The notes: generated by a model not told the origin, from the letters alone. A DNA stretch of 64,000 nucleotides from Spongilla lacustris (GCA_949361645.1 OX442418.1:8497376-8561375); one strand, 5' to 3'. Shown: positions 23,546 to 35,599, numbered from the stretch's first letter. Numbers and translations: made by a program.

Positions 23546-25200
23546 ATGGCACAAGCCCCTCCCTCATAAGTAGAATCCAACATACATGTACATGTAGCTG
23601 CAAGACTAACCCTGAGGCACATGCGCACGTGCACACACATACACACACAAACATACACACACAAACACACCAGACGGTACAAGCCCCTCCCTCACAAGTA
23701 GTAGTAGTCCTTAGAAGTACAACCCACATGCACATATACATGTATCTGCCATAGGTTCACTCCACTGTAGTGTCTACATGTAGCAGTGTCCACTCAAACA
23801 TGTACATGTACACGTAGCTGGTTTATAATGCATAGCTTGGTTTACTGCATAGCTTGGTTTACTGCATACATGTAGCTTGGTTTACTGCATTGTGTACACA
23901 GCTGACAAGATGATTTGATTGTATTCATTTTAACTAGGACAATGGTTGTGTACACATTGGACTGCCCTTGTGGGTTTTGTAGTAGAGGTCAGGGACCAAG
24001 GCCAACATCCAACATAACAGTCTAGAAGGCCTCACACAAATACACTCACACAAACACACCAGATAGTCCATATAAATCCAATACACCTGAGGGTTGGCAT
24101 TTGATGCTGTGGTTTTAGTTATGTTTGTGTGTGCTTAAAGGTTAGGTTTGCAGCTACATGTATGCAAAGCTAATCTAAACACACGCACGCACACAAACAC
24201 AAACACACAAACATACATACTCACACACACATTCACACACATGATAGTACAAGCCCCTCCCTCAAGTAGAATCCAACATACATGTACATGTAGCTGCAAA
24301 GACTAACCCTGAGGCACATGCGCACGTGCACACACACATACACACACAAATATACATGTACACACACAAACACACCAGACGGTACAAGCCCCTCCCTCAC
24401 AAGTAGTAGTAGTCCTTAGAAGTACAACCCACATGCACATATACATGTATCTGCCATAGGTTCACTCCACTGTCGTGTCTACATGTAGTAGTGTCCACTC
24501 AAACATGTGTAGCTGGTTTACTGCATACTGCATTGCTATCAGCCAATCAAAGTATACACAGTTCACAAGATGATTTGATTGTATTCATTTTATCTAAGAC
24601 AATGGTTGTGTACACATTGGACTGCCCTTGTGGGTTTTGTGGTAGAGGTCACGGACCAAGGCCAACATCCAAAATAAGTATATGTAGACCTATGTACAGT
24701 CAGGGATATGGTTCTAGAAGGCCAACAGTAACACTCACACAAATACACTCACACAAACACACCAGATGGTACAAGTAGTCCATATAAATCCAATACACAT
24801 GTACATATGTACATGTAGCTGCAAACCTAACCTTTAAGCACACACAAACAGAACTAAAACCACAGCATCAAATCCAACCCTCAATATACCCACATGCAAA
24901 GCTAATCTAAACACACACACCCACACAAATATACACACACACACAACATGCACACGCACACACACACACCTTCCTCACCTTAGAAATCCAACCTACATGC
25001 ACAGGTATCTGCCATACATTCACTCCACAGCATGTCTACTCCATACCCATCTGCTGTGGGGTTCTTGGTACCTCCCTGTCCACTCTATAGCTGGTTTACT
25101 GCACAGCTACATGTACCTGCCAATCAAATCCTACAGAGCTCACAAGATGCTTTGCATTTAGCCAGATGCCCTTGTGGGTTTTGTGGTAGAAGTTAGGCCA
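23320..25200. repeat. CA-rich segmental duplication, two copies plus a third partial
   Basis: Blocks sharing ACAAGCCCCTCCCTCA, GAATCCAACATACATGTACA and TGAGGCACATGCGCACGTGC occur at ~23540 and ~24242. A block sharing ACAATGGTTGTGTACACATT and GCCCTTGTGGGTTTTGT occurs at ~23938 and ~24597, and partially at ~25165. The offset is about 0.66-0.70 kb. (CA)n microsatellites lie within each copy. The cysteine/valine-rich minus-strand ORFs here are translations of (TG)n. Confidence 0.8.
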
Positions 25201-25339
25201 TGTTAGACATGAAGGCTAAGAGTATAAGAGAAAGCCAACAGTATAGGGAGAAGGCCAAGAGAATGCCAACAGTACACGTACATGTATAAGGAGAAGGCCA
25301 TTACATATACATGTACATAAGTAAACCACCAACACACAC

Positions 25340-25487
25340 CTGTTTGACATTCCCGGCATATAGTTCCTAGCTTGACCTCCATCTTCTCTGTGTGCTGAAG
25401 GGACAGCAGACCCCTCACTATCTCATTGTTAATCTCAAGGACTGACATCACAACAGTGTACTGCCAGTTATCACTGCGCTCACTGTG
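25340..25487 (-). pseudogene. Isolated exon of a kinesin motor domain (kinesin-14/KIFC-like)
   Basis: On the minus strand, between an acceptor (TTTTAG at 25488-25493) and a possible donor (CAG|GTGTGT), a frame reads SERSDNWQYTVVMSVLEINN then EIVRGLLSL and EKMEVKLG. Kinesin-14 motors carry the pattern W.Y.V.VS.LEIYNE..RDLL followed by E....L at this point. Here the conserved Tyr of EIYNE is Asn and the Asp of RDLL is Gly. No neighbouring kinesin exons were found within several kilobases, so this is probably a relic or a captured exon. The assignment rests on one exon. Confidence 0.5.
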
Positions 25488-25676
25488 CTAAAACAATGTT
25501 ATACTGCAGAGTATATTAAGTTGTATTATTCTAGAATACAAGTGTTATACAATTAGAGCGTATAACGGCAACATCCGCTGGCGTATTCTGCTGTTATACC
25601 ACTACCAAAGATGCACTGCGAGTATACTACTGTTATACAACACTCTCGTTACCAGACCCAACATGACGGCATTGTG

Positions 25677-25719
25677 TAGTCTCGTACCCAGACGTATTAA
25701 TAATCTGGGTACGAGACTA
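25677..25719. repeat. Perfect 16 bp inverted repeat (TAGTCTCGTACCCAGA)
   Basis: TAGTCTCGTACCCAGA and its reverse complement are separated by an 11 bp AT-rich spacer. Similar CTCGTACCCAGAC-type motifs occur at ~19879, ~20166 and ~60443, so this looks like a very short dispersed foldback or fused element ends. Function unknown. Confidence 0.7.
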
Positions 25720-27188
25720 TGTACAACAGTATGCGCGTGAGCAAACTTTTGAACAGATACCATTACGAATCGCCTTTTCTCAAGCCTTGGAGGAGTCTGG
25801 GACAGCAATGTAACTGTTAGCAGCTACATATTGGTGTGTGTTGATCGCTCCGATCGTTAAATACTCCGTACTGAGTACAGTATGTTCCATGACGGCTACT
25901 TTCATCTGATCATGCACGTAAATTGGTAAGAATCCATGTGGCCCATACATGTACGTGGTGCATTCCGCTAGGTTGGCTCCTGCCAAATACCATAGAATTG
26001 GGCTCCCTTATTTAACCGTACCTCAAATGGGTAGCCCATTGTCCGCTCTTAATTCGTGTGTCTGAGTATAGTACAATCCCATGTACGAAACGTAAAAAAC
26101 TTGTGTCTAGGAGTGATATAAAGGAGTGCGTTAATTGATGTGCGTGTCTAGGACTGTACATGTGAAGAGTTTTGTTGATACGTGTGTAAGCTAGTGAAGT
26201 GAGAGGTGTAGAAACTATTGTGTGTATAGTAGTGAATATCAACACTCTAGATATCCTGTACACATAGCAATTCCAATTGCAGCAGCGGCGTAGCATTAGC
26301 ACTTGCTAGAGAGGCTGCACAGGCGTGTGCATAGGCCTACATGTAGCGCACACGCAATACATTTTAACGAAGTAGACCGTTGAAAACTGATTAAAATATT
26401 ATTTGTAAAATCCATCAGAACATTGGATGTGATGTTGTGTAGACTCTGACACTCACACAACCTGTGATGGACATTTGTCCCCATGAGTGCGCGTGTTCAA
26501 GTGGGTGTATTTCTCACCATGGTAGTCACCATTCCATTTATACTCATTAAAGGCATATGTAAGCACATCTCTGTTGAGTTTGTGTGGGAATTTGATGTTA
26601 TCCGATCACCGGATAGGCAGGTACAGCAGAATAACTCGTGTTAGATATACAGGCCTCTAATGCTGGAACTGAATTTCTGGAATGGAATAAATTTGGTTCA
26701 ATGCCTTCACTTTGACCATATTAGGATGCTTACATATGTTCATGTCTATAAACATTCAATGGACAGGTGCTAAGGCCATTATGCTTGCATGTGGCATAAG
26801 CATATTTATAAGACATGTACAGTAAAATTTGGGTAATGTGGTCACCTTGATACATGTATGTTCACATGCTATAGGGCACTGAGCTGATCCTGGGTGTGCT
26901 ATAGTGATCTGATCCCCAAGTGTAATGGTAGGGAGGGTGGATGTGGTGGCTCTAATGTTTACAGGTAGAGGTAGGGAAACAGATGTTCCCCTCCCTCTTT
27001 CTTTCTGTTCCCCTCCCTCCATTTATCAGTGCCCCTCCCACCCTACTCTCCTCATCCTTTGCCCCTCCCATGCTCCCTCAGCTGCAGTTGGCAGGTAACC
27101 CTATTGCTGCCCATCAGGAATATCGTGTCAAGGTCGCTGCACACCTCTCCAAAGAGATTGTACATGTAGGTCACATGCTGTGTCTCTT
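25720..27188. other. Mostly unique sequence, one weak exon-like block
   Basis: No gene recognised. At ~27119-27166 a plus-strand block bounded by CCCATCAG and CAT|GTAGGT reads EYRVKVAAHLSKEIVH, with a possible preceding mini-exon (LQLA) before GTAACC at ~27095. It does not match the transketolase N-terminus expected upstream of 32948, and I cannot name it. Confidence 0.25.
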
Positions 27189-30100
27189 ATGTGCACAAGG
27201 GGAGTGTCACTGGTGCGCATGAGGGGAGTGTCACTGGTGCGCACAAGGGGAGTGTCACTGGTGCGCACAAGGGGAGTGTCACTGGTGTGCGCAAGGGGTG
27301 TGTCACTAGTGCGCACAAGGGGAGTGTCACTGGTGCGCACAAGGGGAGTGTCACTGGTGTGCGCAAGGGGTGTGTCACTAGTGCGCACAAGGGGAGTGTC
27401 ACTGGTGTGCGCAAGGGGTGTGTCACTAGTGCGCACAAGGGGAGTGTCACTGGTGCGCACAAGGGGAGTGTCACTGGGCGCACGAGGGGAGTGTCACTGG
27501 GCGCACGAGGGGAGTGTCACTAGTGCGCACGAGGGGAGTGTCACTGGTGCGCATAAGGGGAGTGTCACTGGTGCACACAAGGGGAGTGTCACTGGTGCGC
27601 ACAAGGGGAGTGTCACTGGTGTGCGCAAGGGGTGTGTCACTAGTGCGCACAAGGGGAGTGTCACTGGTGTGCGCAAGGGGTGTGTCACTAGTGCGCACAA
27701 GGGGAGTGTCACTGGTGCGCACAAGGGGAGTGTCACTGGGCGCACGAGGGGAGTGTCACTAGTGCGCACGCGGGGAGTGTCACTGGTGCGCATAAGGGGA
27801 GTGTCACTGGTGCACACAAGGGGAGTGTCACTGGTGCGCTCAAGGGGAGTGTCACTCGTGAGCACAAGGGGAGTGTCACTGGTGCGCACAAGTGGAGTCA
27901 CTTATGCGCACAAGGGGAGTGTCACTGGTGCACACAAGGGGAGTGTCACTAGTGCGCACAAGTGGAGTGTCACTTATGCGCACAAGTGGAGTGTCACTTA
28001 TGCGCACAAGGGGAGTGTCACTAGTGCGCACAAGGGGAGTGTCGCTGGTGCGCACAAGGGGAGATTTGCTGGTGCGCACAAGGGGAGTGTCACTGGTGCG
28101 CACAAGGGGAGTGTCACTGGTGCGCACAAGGGGAGTGTCACTGGTGTGCGCAAGGGGTGTGTCACTAGTGCGCACAAGGGGAGTGTCACTGGTGCACACA
28201 AGGGGAGTGTCACTGGGCGCACGAGGGGAGTGTCACTAGTGCGCACGAGGGGAGTGTCACTGGTGCGCACAAGGGGAGTGTCACTGGTGCGCACAAGGGG
28301 AGTGTCACTGGTGTGCGCAAGGGGTGTGTCACTAGTGCGCACAAGGGGAGTGTCACTGGTGTGCGCAAGGGGTGTGTCACTAGTGCGCACAAGGGGAGTG
28401 TCACTGGTGCGCACAAGGGGAGTGTCACTGGGCGCACGAGGGGAGTGTCACTAGTGCGCACGAGGGGAGTGTCACTGGTGCGCATAAGGGGAGTGTCACT
28501 GGTGCACACAAGGGGAGTGTCACTGGTGCGCACAAGGGGAGTGTCACTGGTGTGCGCAAGGGGTGTGTCACTAGTGCGCACAAGGGGAGTGTCACTGGTG
28601 TGCGCAAGGGGTGTGTCACTAGTGCGCACAAGGGGAGTGTCACTGGTGCGCACAAGGGGAGTGTCACTGGGCGCACGAGGAGAGTGTCACTAGTGCGCAC
28701 GAGGGGAGTGTCACTGGTGCGCATAAGGGGAGTGTCACTGGTGCACACAAGGGGAGTGTCACTGGTGCGCTCAAGGGGAGTGTCACTCGTGAGCACAAGG
28801 GGAGTGTCACTGGTGCGCACAAGTGGAGTCACTTATGCGCACAAGGGGAGTGTCACTGGTGCACACAAGGGGAGTGTCACTAGTACGCACAAGTGGAGTG
28901 TCACTTATGCGCACAAGTGGAGTGTCACTTATGCGCACAAGGGGAGTGTCACTAGTGCGCACAAGGGGAGTGTCGCTGGTGCGCACAAGGGGAGATTTGC
29001 TGGTGCGCACAAGGGGAGTGTCACTAGTGCGCACAAGGGGAGTGTCGCTGGTGCGCACAAGGGGAGTGTCGCTGGTGCGCACAAGGGGAGTGTTGCTGGT
29101 GCGCACAAGGGGAGTGTCGCTGGTGCACACAAGGGAAGTGTCACTGGTGCGCACAAGGGGAGTGTCACTTGTGCGCACCAGGGGAGTTTCACTGGTGCGC
29201 ACAAGGGGAGTGTCACTGGTGCGCACAAGGGAAGTGTCACTGGTGCGCACCAGGGGAGTGTCACTGGTGCGCACAAGGGGAGTGTCACTGGTGCACACAA
29301 GGCGAGTGTCACTGGTGCGCACAAGGGGAGTGTCACTGGTGCGCACAAGTGGAGTGTCACTTATGCGCACAAATGGAGTGTCACTGGTGCACACAAGGGG
29401 AGTGTCACTTGTGCGCATGAGGGGAGTGTCACTGGTGCGCATGAGGGGAGTGTCACTGGTGCGCACAAGGGGAGTGTCACTGGTGCGCACAAGGGGAGTG
29501 TCACTGGTGCGCACAAGGGGAGTGTCACTGGTGCGCACAAGGGGAGTGTCACTGGTGTGCGCAAGGGGTGTGTCACTAGTGCGCACAAGGGGAGTGTCAC
29601 TGGTGCGCACAAGGGGAGTGTCACTAGGCGCACGAGGGGAGTGTCACTAGTGCGCACGAGGGGAGTGTCACTGGTGCGCATAAGGGGAGTGTCACTGGTG
29701 CACACAAGGGGAGTGTCACTGGTGCGCTCAAGGGGAGTGTCACTCGTGAGCACAAGGGGAGTGTCACTGGTGCGCACAAGTGGAGTCACTTATGCACACA
29801 AGGGAAGTGTCACTGGTGCGCACAAGGGGAGTGTCACTTGTGCGCACCAGGGGAGTGTCACTGGTGCGCACAAGGGGAGTGTCACTGGTGCACACAAGGG
29901 GAGTGTCACTGGTGCGCACAAGGGGAGTGTCACTGGTGCGCACAAGTGGAGTGTCACTTATGCGCACAAGGGGAGTGTCACTGGTGCACACAAGGGGAGT
30001 GTCACTAGTGCGCACAAGTGGAGTGTCACTTATGTGCACAAGTGGAGTGTCACTGGTGCACACAAGGGGAGTGTCACTTGTGCGCACCAGGGGAGTGTCA

Positions 30101-32753
30101 CTGGTGCGCAAAAGTCGAGTGTCACTGGTGCGCACAAGGGGAGTGTCACTGGTGCGCATAAGCACAAGGGGAGTGTCACTGGTGCACACAAGGGGAGTGT
30201 CACTTGTGCGCTCAAGGGGAGTGTCACTCGTGAGCACAAGGGGAGTGTCACTGGTGCGCACAAATGGAGTCACTTATGCGCACAAGGGGAGTGTCACTGG
30301 TGCACTCAAGGGGAGTGTCACTAGTGTGCACAAGTGGAGTGTCACTTATGCGCACAAGTGGGTGTCACTGGTGCACACAAGGGGAGTGTCACTAGTGCGC
30401 ACAAGGGGAGTGTCACTGGTGCGCACAAGGGGAGTGTCACTTGTGCGCACCAGGGGAGTTTCACTGGTGCGCACAAGGGGAGTGTCACTGGTGCGCACAA
30501 GGGAAGTGTCACTGGTGCGCACCAGGGGAGTGTCACTGGTGCGCACAAGGGGAGTGTCACTGGTGCACACAAGGCGAGTGTCACTGGTGCGCACAAGGGG
30601 AGTGTCACTGGTGCGCACAAGTGGAGTGTCACTTATGCGCACAAATGGAGTGTCACTGGTGCACACAAGGGGAGTGTCACTTGTGCGCATGAGGGGAGTG
30701 TCACTGGTGCGCATGAGGGGAGTGTCACTGGTGCGCACAAGGGGAGTGTCACTGGTGCGCACAAGGGGAGTGTCACTGGTGCGCACAAGGGGAGTGTCAC
30801 TGGTGTGCGCAAGGGGTGTGTCACTAGTGCGCACAAGGGGAGTGTCACTGGTGCGCACAAGGGGAGTGTCACTGGGCGCACGAGGGGAGTGTCACTAGTG
30901 CGCACGAGGGGAGTGTCACTGGTGCGCATAAGGGGAGTGTCACTGGTGCACACAAGGGGAGTGTCACTGGTGCGCTCAAGGGGAGTGTCACTCGTGAGCA
31001 CAAGGGGAGTGTCACTGGTGCGCACAAGTGGAGTCACTTATGCACACAAGGGAAGTGTCACTGGTGCGCACAAGGGGAGTGTCACTTGTGCGTACCAGGG
31101 GAGTGTCACTGGTGCGCACAAGGGGAGTGTCACTGGTGCACACAAGGGGAGTGTCACTGGTGCGCACAAGGGGAGTGTCACTGGTGCGCACAAGTGGAGT
31201 GTCACTTATACGCACAAGGGGAGTGTCACTGGTGCACACAAGGGGAGTGTCACTAGTGCGCACAAGTGGAGTGTCACTTATGTGCACAAGTGGAGTGTCA
31301 CTGGTGCACACAAGGGGAGTGTCACTTGTGCGCACCAGGGGAGTGTCACTGGTGCGCAAAAGTCGAGTGTCACTGGTGCACACAAGGGGAGTGTCACTGG
31401 TGCGCACAAGGGGAGTGTCACTGGTGCGCATAAGCACAAGGGGAGTGTCACTGGTGCACACAAGGGGAGTGTCACTTGTGCGCTCAAGGGGAGTGTCACT
31501 CGTGAGCACAAGGGGAGTGTCACTGGTGCGCACAAATGGAGTCACTTATGCGCACAAGGGGAGTGTCACTAGTGTGCACAAGTGGAGTGTCACTTATGCG
31601 CACAAGTGGGTGTCACTGGTGCACACAAGGGGAGTGTCACTAGTGCGCACAAGGGGAGTGTCACTGGTGCGCACAAGGGGAGTGTCACTGGTGCGCACAA
31701 GTGGGGTGTCACTTATGCGCACAAGGGGAGTGTCACTAGTGCGCACAAGGGGAGTGTCGCTGGTGCGCACAAGGGGAGTGTTGCTGGTGCCCACAAGGGG
31801 AGTGTCGCTAGTGCGCACAAGGGGAGTGTCGCCGGTGCGCACAAGGGGAGTGTCACTGGTGCGCACAAGGGGAGTGTCACTGGTGCGCACAAGGGGAGTG
31901 TCACTGGTGCACACAAGGGGAGTGTCACTTGTGCGCTCAAGGGGAGTGTCACTCGTGAGCACAAGAGGAGTGTCACTGGTGCGCACAAGGGGAGTGTCAC
32001 TCGTGAGCACAAGGGGAATGTCACTTATGCGCACAAGGGGGGTGTCACTGGTGCACACAAGGGGAGTGTCACTAGTGCGCACAAGTGGAGTGTCACTTAT
32101 GCGCACAATTGGAGTGTCGCTGGTGCACACAATGGGAGTGTCACTAGTGCACACAAGGGGAGTGTCACTGGTGCGCACAAGGGGAGTGTCACTGGTGCGC
32201 ACAAGTGGGGTGTCACTTATGCGCACAAGGGGAGTGTCACTGGTGCACACAAGGGGAGTGTCACTAGTGCGCGCAAGGGGAGTGTCACTGGTGCGCACAA
32301 GGGAAGTGTCAATGGTGCGCACAAGTGGAATGTCACTTATGCGCACAAGGGGAGTGTCGCTGGTGCGCACAAGGGGAGTGTCACTGGTGCGCACAAGGGT
32401 AGTGTCGCTGGTGCGCACAAGGGGAGTGTCGCTGGTGCGCACAAGGGGAGTGTCATTGTTGCGCACAAGGGGAGTGTCACTGGTGCGCACAAGGGAAGTG
32501 TCACTGGTGCGCACAAGTGGAGTGTCACTGGAGCGCACAAGGGAAGTGTCACTGGTGCGCACAAGGGGAGTGTCACTGGTGCGTACAAGGGGAGTGTCAC
32601 TGGTGCGCACAAGGGGAGTGTCACTGGTGCGTACAAGGGGAGTGTCACTGGTGCGCACAAGGGGAGTGTCACTGGTGCGCGCACAAGGGGAGTGTCACTG
32701 GTGCGCACAAGGGGAGTGTCACTGGTGCGCACAAGGGGAGTGTCATGCTGGTA
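27189..32753. repeat. 5.6 kb minisatellite array, 24 bp unit
   Basis: About 230 tandem copies of a 24 bp unit made of GGTGCGCACAAGGGG followed by AGTGTCACT, with point variants (GTGCACACAAG, GTGTGCGCAAGGGGT, TTATGCGCACAAG, CGTGAGCACAAG) and a shorter GGGCGCACGAG variant. The variants recur in the same order, for example the CGCTCAAGG + CGTGAGCAC pair near 27834, 28765, 29724, 30971, 31472 and 31934, so there is higher-order structure of ~0.5-1.2 kb. GTGCGCAC is an 8 bp palindrome of alternating purine-pyrimidine. The unit length is a multiple of three and mostly lacks stops, so several frames stay open for hundreds of codons on both strands. These are not genes. Confidence 0.97.
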
Positions 32754-32947
32754 TGCTTAGTGTATCAGGAGTGATGCAGATAGCCGTGCTGGTGCAAAGT
32801 GAAAAGATTTTGAGTGACTCGGTTTTTGTAGTTTCAATTCCGTCATCGCTATGACCCTCCCTTCCAACCTCCTCCTCCCTATCTCCCCCTCCCTCCTCCT
32901 CCTCCATTGGACAAAGATTATATGTCTTTCCTCTTCTATATCTGCAG

Positions 32948-34121
32948 CCATCCTACCTCGAGTGCATCAGCTGCGGAGATCTTAGCTGTGCTGTTCTTCT
33001 ATGAGCTGCACTACACCAGTAGGTTTGTCCTCTGGAGAGAGGGCATAGGAGGAAGGTCATGGGGGAGGAGGGAGGGGGGCATTGTGCCAGGTGAAGGAGG
33101 GTTGTTTAAGTAGGTGGAGTCTGAGAGAAGAGGAGGGGGGTTATATACATGTATGTTCATTTATCTAGGGATAGATACATGTAGCTACATGTATTTTGAT
33201 ATTGAATGTCGTCCATATGGGTGTCCATGATTAGTATTAACTGAGATATGGTTACCTCCCCCCTCTCCACACAGATGACGTCCCCAAGGATCCGTCCAGT
33301 GACAGAGTTGTACTCTCCAAGGTAAGCTACATACATGTATATGTCTGCACTTCCTGTCATTAAAGTGAAAACATACATGTAGGTGTGGAAACCTGCATAC
33401 ATACTGTTGGCATTTTAAAATTTATTGTGTACATTGTAGATGTGTGGGTAGTGATGTCACTACCCCCTCACACCCTCACAGGGTCATGCCTGCCCCATCC
33501 TGTATGCAGCATGGTGTGAGGCTCATCACCTAAGAACATCTGCTCACCCTGCGCAAGGTGGACTCCATCTTAGAGGGACACCCCACACCTGTAAGCACCT
33601 CAGCTACCTTCCTCCCTCTCCCTGTTTGCTATGTACGTTTGTGATGGATATTCACTGACCACTTGTGTTCCTCTTACCTCACTCTCGTACTATCATCCCC
33701 TCCCTTCCATCCACTCTGTCCTCTCCTCCCTTCCATCCACTCTGTCCTCTCCTCCCTTCCATCCACTCTGTCCTCTCCTCCCTTCCATCCACTCTGTCCT
33801 CTCCTCCCTTCCATCCACTCTGTCCTCTCCTCCCTTCCATCCACTCTGTCCTCTCCTCCCTTCCATCCACTCTGTCCTCTCCTCCCTTCCATCCACTCTG
33901 TCCTCTCCTCCCTTCCATCCACTCTGTCCTCTCCTCCCTTCCATCCACTCTGTCCTCTCCTCCCTCCTCCCTCCTTCGTCCCCTCCTCCCTCTCCCCCCC
34001 CATCCCTCCCTCCCTCCCCATCCCCTTTCTCCTCCAGTGTCGGAACTACGTGGATGTGGCCACAGGCTCCCTGGGTCAAGGGATCTGTGTCTCTGCAGAT
34101 ATGGCCTACTGTGGGAAGTAG
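32948..34121 (+). pseudogene. tkt: Transketolase, N-terminal exons only, frameshifted
   Basis: Transketolase moves two-carbon units in the pentose phosphate pathway using thiamine diphosphate. Four plus-strand exons match the N-terminal domain in order. 32948-33018: HPTSSASAAEILAVLFFYEL, the conserved GHPTS segment, with the G supplied by a missing upstream exon. 33275-33321: NDVPKDPSSDRVVLSK. 33482-33590: GHACPILYAAWCEAHH, then shifted to EHLLTLRKVDSILEGHPTP. 34038-~34117: CRNYVDVATGSLGQG...ADMAYCGK. All borders are AG/GT and phases agree. Exon 3 has 109 bases where a multiple of three is needed, a frameshift near 33528. The last block meets TAG at 34119 unless GTAGCA serves as donor. The exon before HPTS and everything after GK (the GDGE cofactor motif, PP and C-terminal domains) are absent here. 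It is a truncated pseudogene or a mis-assembled gene. Confidence 0.8.
33699..33963. repeat. 26 bp polypyrimidine minisatellite, ten copies
   Basis: Ten essentially perfect copies of a 26 bp unit (TCCTCTCCTCCCTTCC plus ATCCACTCTG) lie in the third transketolase intron. The strand is nearly pure pyrimidine. The 26 bp period gives frame rotation and spurious open frames on both strands. Confidence 0.95.
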
Positions 34122-35564
34122 CATGAGTGTGTCATGTAGATAGCCGTGCTTTAGCACTGACTGTCAGGAGTGATGTGCTGTCATTCTCTGGTCTGTGCTT
34201 CCTTTTGCGTTCAGCAATATGCTGTGCATCTACATGTATTTTTATATGTACTGCATGCACTTACATGTATAATAGTCTACCTTCCTGTTCAAGGTCACTG
34301 AATTTATCATCACTCCCTGACATAAAAGGCTTGTCAGGGTCACAACAATAGCTCTCCAGGGCATCATCATCCTTAAGTTCTTATGACACCTTCGCGATTC
34401 AACCTTCGCGAGCGCTTTGCCATTCTCTATCCATTTATGTTGTCATCATAGCAATGGACCATTTGCCTGATGACGCGCACGTATGCGAGCCTCCGTTTAT
34501 TACTCCGCGGATCATTGATTGTTTACCTAGTGTGATGGATGTAGTGCAAATTTCACGCTGCGACATGTATTAGACTGTTAGTCAGGTGGTCTTGTCATCC
34601 ATCAACATAACGAAGTTCGGGACTGTCTTGGGGATATGGCTGCTCAAGTATGGAGTCAGGTTGTACGTGAACCAATACCGGGTAGTCAAAGAGGCTGACT
34701 CCAAAGCACTGAAAGCAGGATTGAGGGCCGATCTAGGCATTCCGAATGAGTAGCGTAATAATTGTTGAACGTAAATTTGCGTCTTCAGCGTATAATCAAT
34801 TAAACACATCCGAATGCATATCGATCGTTGAACCATTTGATGCATTGAGCCCCATGCATACATACGTATACTTACGTCACGTGATATGACGCGCAAATCT
34901 TGGCAGCTGCTGCAGGATATTAGCGCCGTAGGCAGGTGTTATTGTATAGCTGCGATGAATCCCGGCCCTCAGCAGGTATGACCTTATCTTGCACCGTTTG
35001 TGTTTTCCTACGTTGCAACTTCTTTCCCTCAGTATCCCATAGGCATAGGAAGTCGTGTCGGACTGTCGGTATGTAAATTATGTACCTTTATCATGTTCTT
35101 TTAGTCAAAATGTGTAGTAGCGTGCAAGTGTTTCTAGATCTGCCACAAAGTGTAAGTTCAGTACGTTGTTTTCTTTCCCATTACGCCGGCACGCTGGTGA
35201 AGTGAAGGTGGGCCAAGTGCGCATATCTTTTTATCTGTCCCATTGTGCTGTGTTTTTATTTCCTATCTAGAGCACCGTACGCGTAGTGTGCACTTGGCTG
35301 AATACTTGAATCCATAGTAAGCTGTTGTAGATATTATACTGGTCTCTTTTGCCAGTTTCACTTAGACTGTGCAGTATGGAATGGATATATATGGTAAGCC
35401 TTGGTCTATTAATAGGGCAAAGTTTTACCTACGCTCTCTCTCATTTCAGTTTCTGACGCGGGTCACGCCGTTGCAGCGTTTCGAACGTGTGTGTATATAT
35501 GTGTTCATGTATGTAAGAAACATTATATTTCTTTTTTTTTAAAAGGTGATCAATGGGCGAGGCC
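34122..35564. other. Intergenic sequence; weak acidic exon-like block
   Basis: At ~34282-34378 on the minus strand an open block reads ELKDDDALESYCCDPDKPFM then SGSDDKFSDLEQE before a GTAGAC. Acidic SGSDD-type stretches occur at the N-terminus of some transposases, but this is too short to assign. The 104-codon minus ORF at 34582-34896 is unrecognised. 34453-34517 is an inverted copy of 50037-50101. Confidence 0.3.
34453..34517. repeat. Dispersed repeat, inverted copy at 50037-50101
   Basis: ATGGACCATTTGCCTGATGA through CCTCCGTTTATTACTCC..GGATCATT is matched, with a few differences, by the reverse complement near 50037-50101. The surrounding sequence is not shared as far as I can see. Confidence 0.6.
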
Positions 35565-35592
35565 GGGGGGGGGGGGGGGGGGGGGGGGGGGG
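35565..35592. repeat. Poly-G tract of 28 G
   Basis: Twenty-eight consecutive G followed by AGGGGGG. This is the longest of the homopolymer G/C tracts in the window. Confidence 0.9.
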
Positions 35593-35599
35593 AGGGGGG

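Noticed and set aside
23327..23741. Cys/Val-rich minus-strand ORFs
   Set aside because: Translation of (TG)n microsatellites.
27128..32854. Many long ORFs (up to ~600 codons) on both strands made of repeated GSVTGAHK/TRGVSLVR/TSDTPLVR units
   Set aside because: They are translations of a 24 bp tandem repeat that lacks stops in most frames. Frames on both strands are equally open and no start or splice context supports expression.
33631..34157. Overlapping 150-170 codon ORFs, Pro/Ser-rich and Trp/Gly/Glu-rich
   Set aside because: Products of the 26 bp polypyrimidine minisatellite in a transketolase intron.
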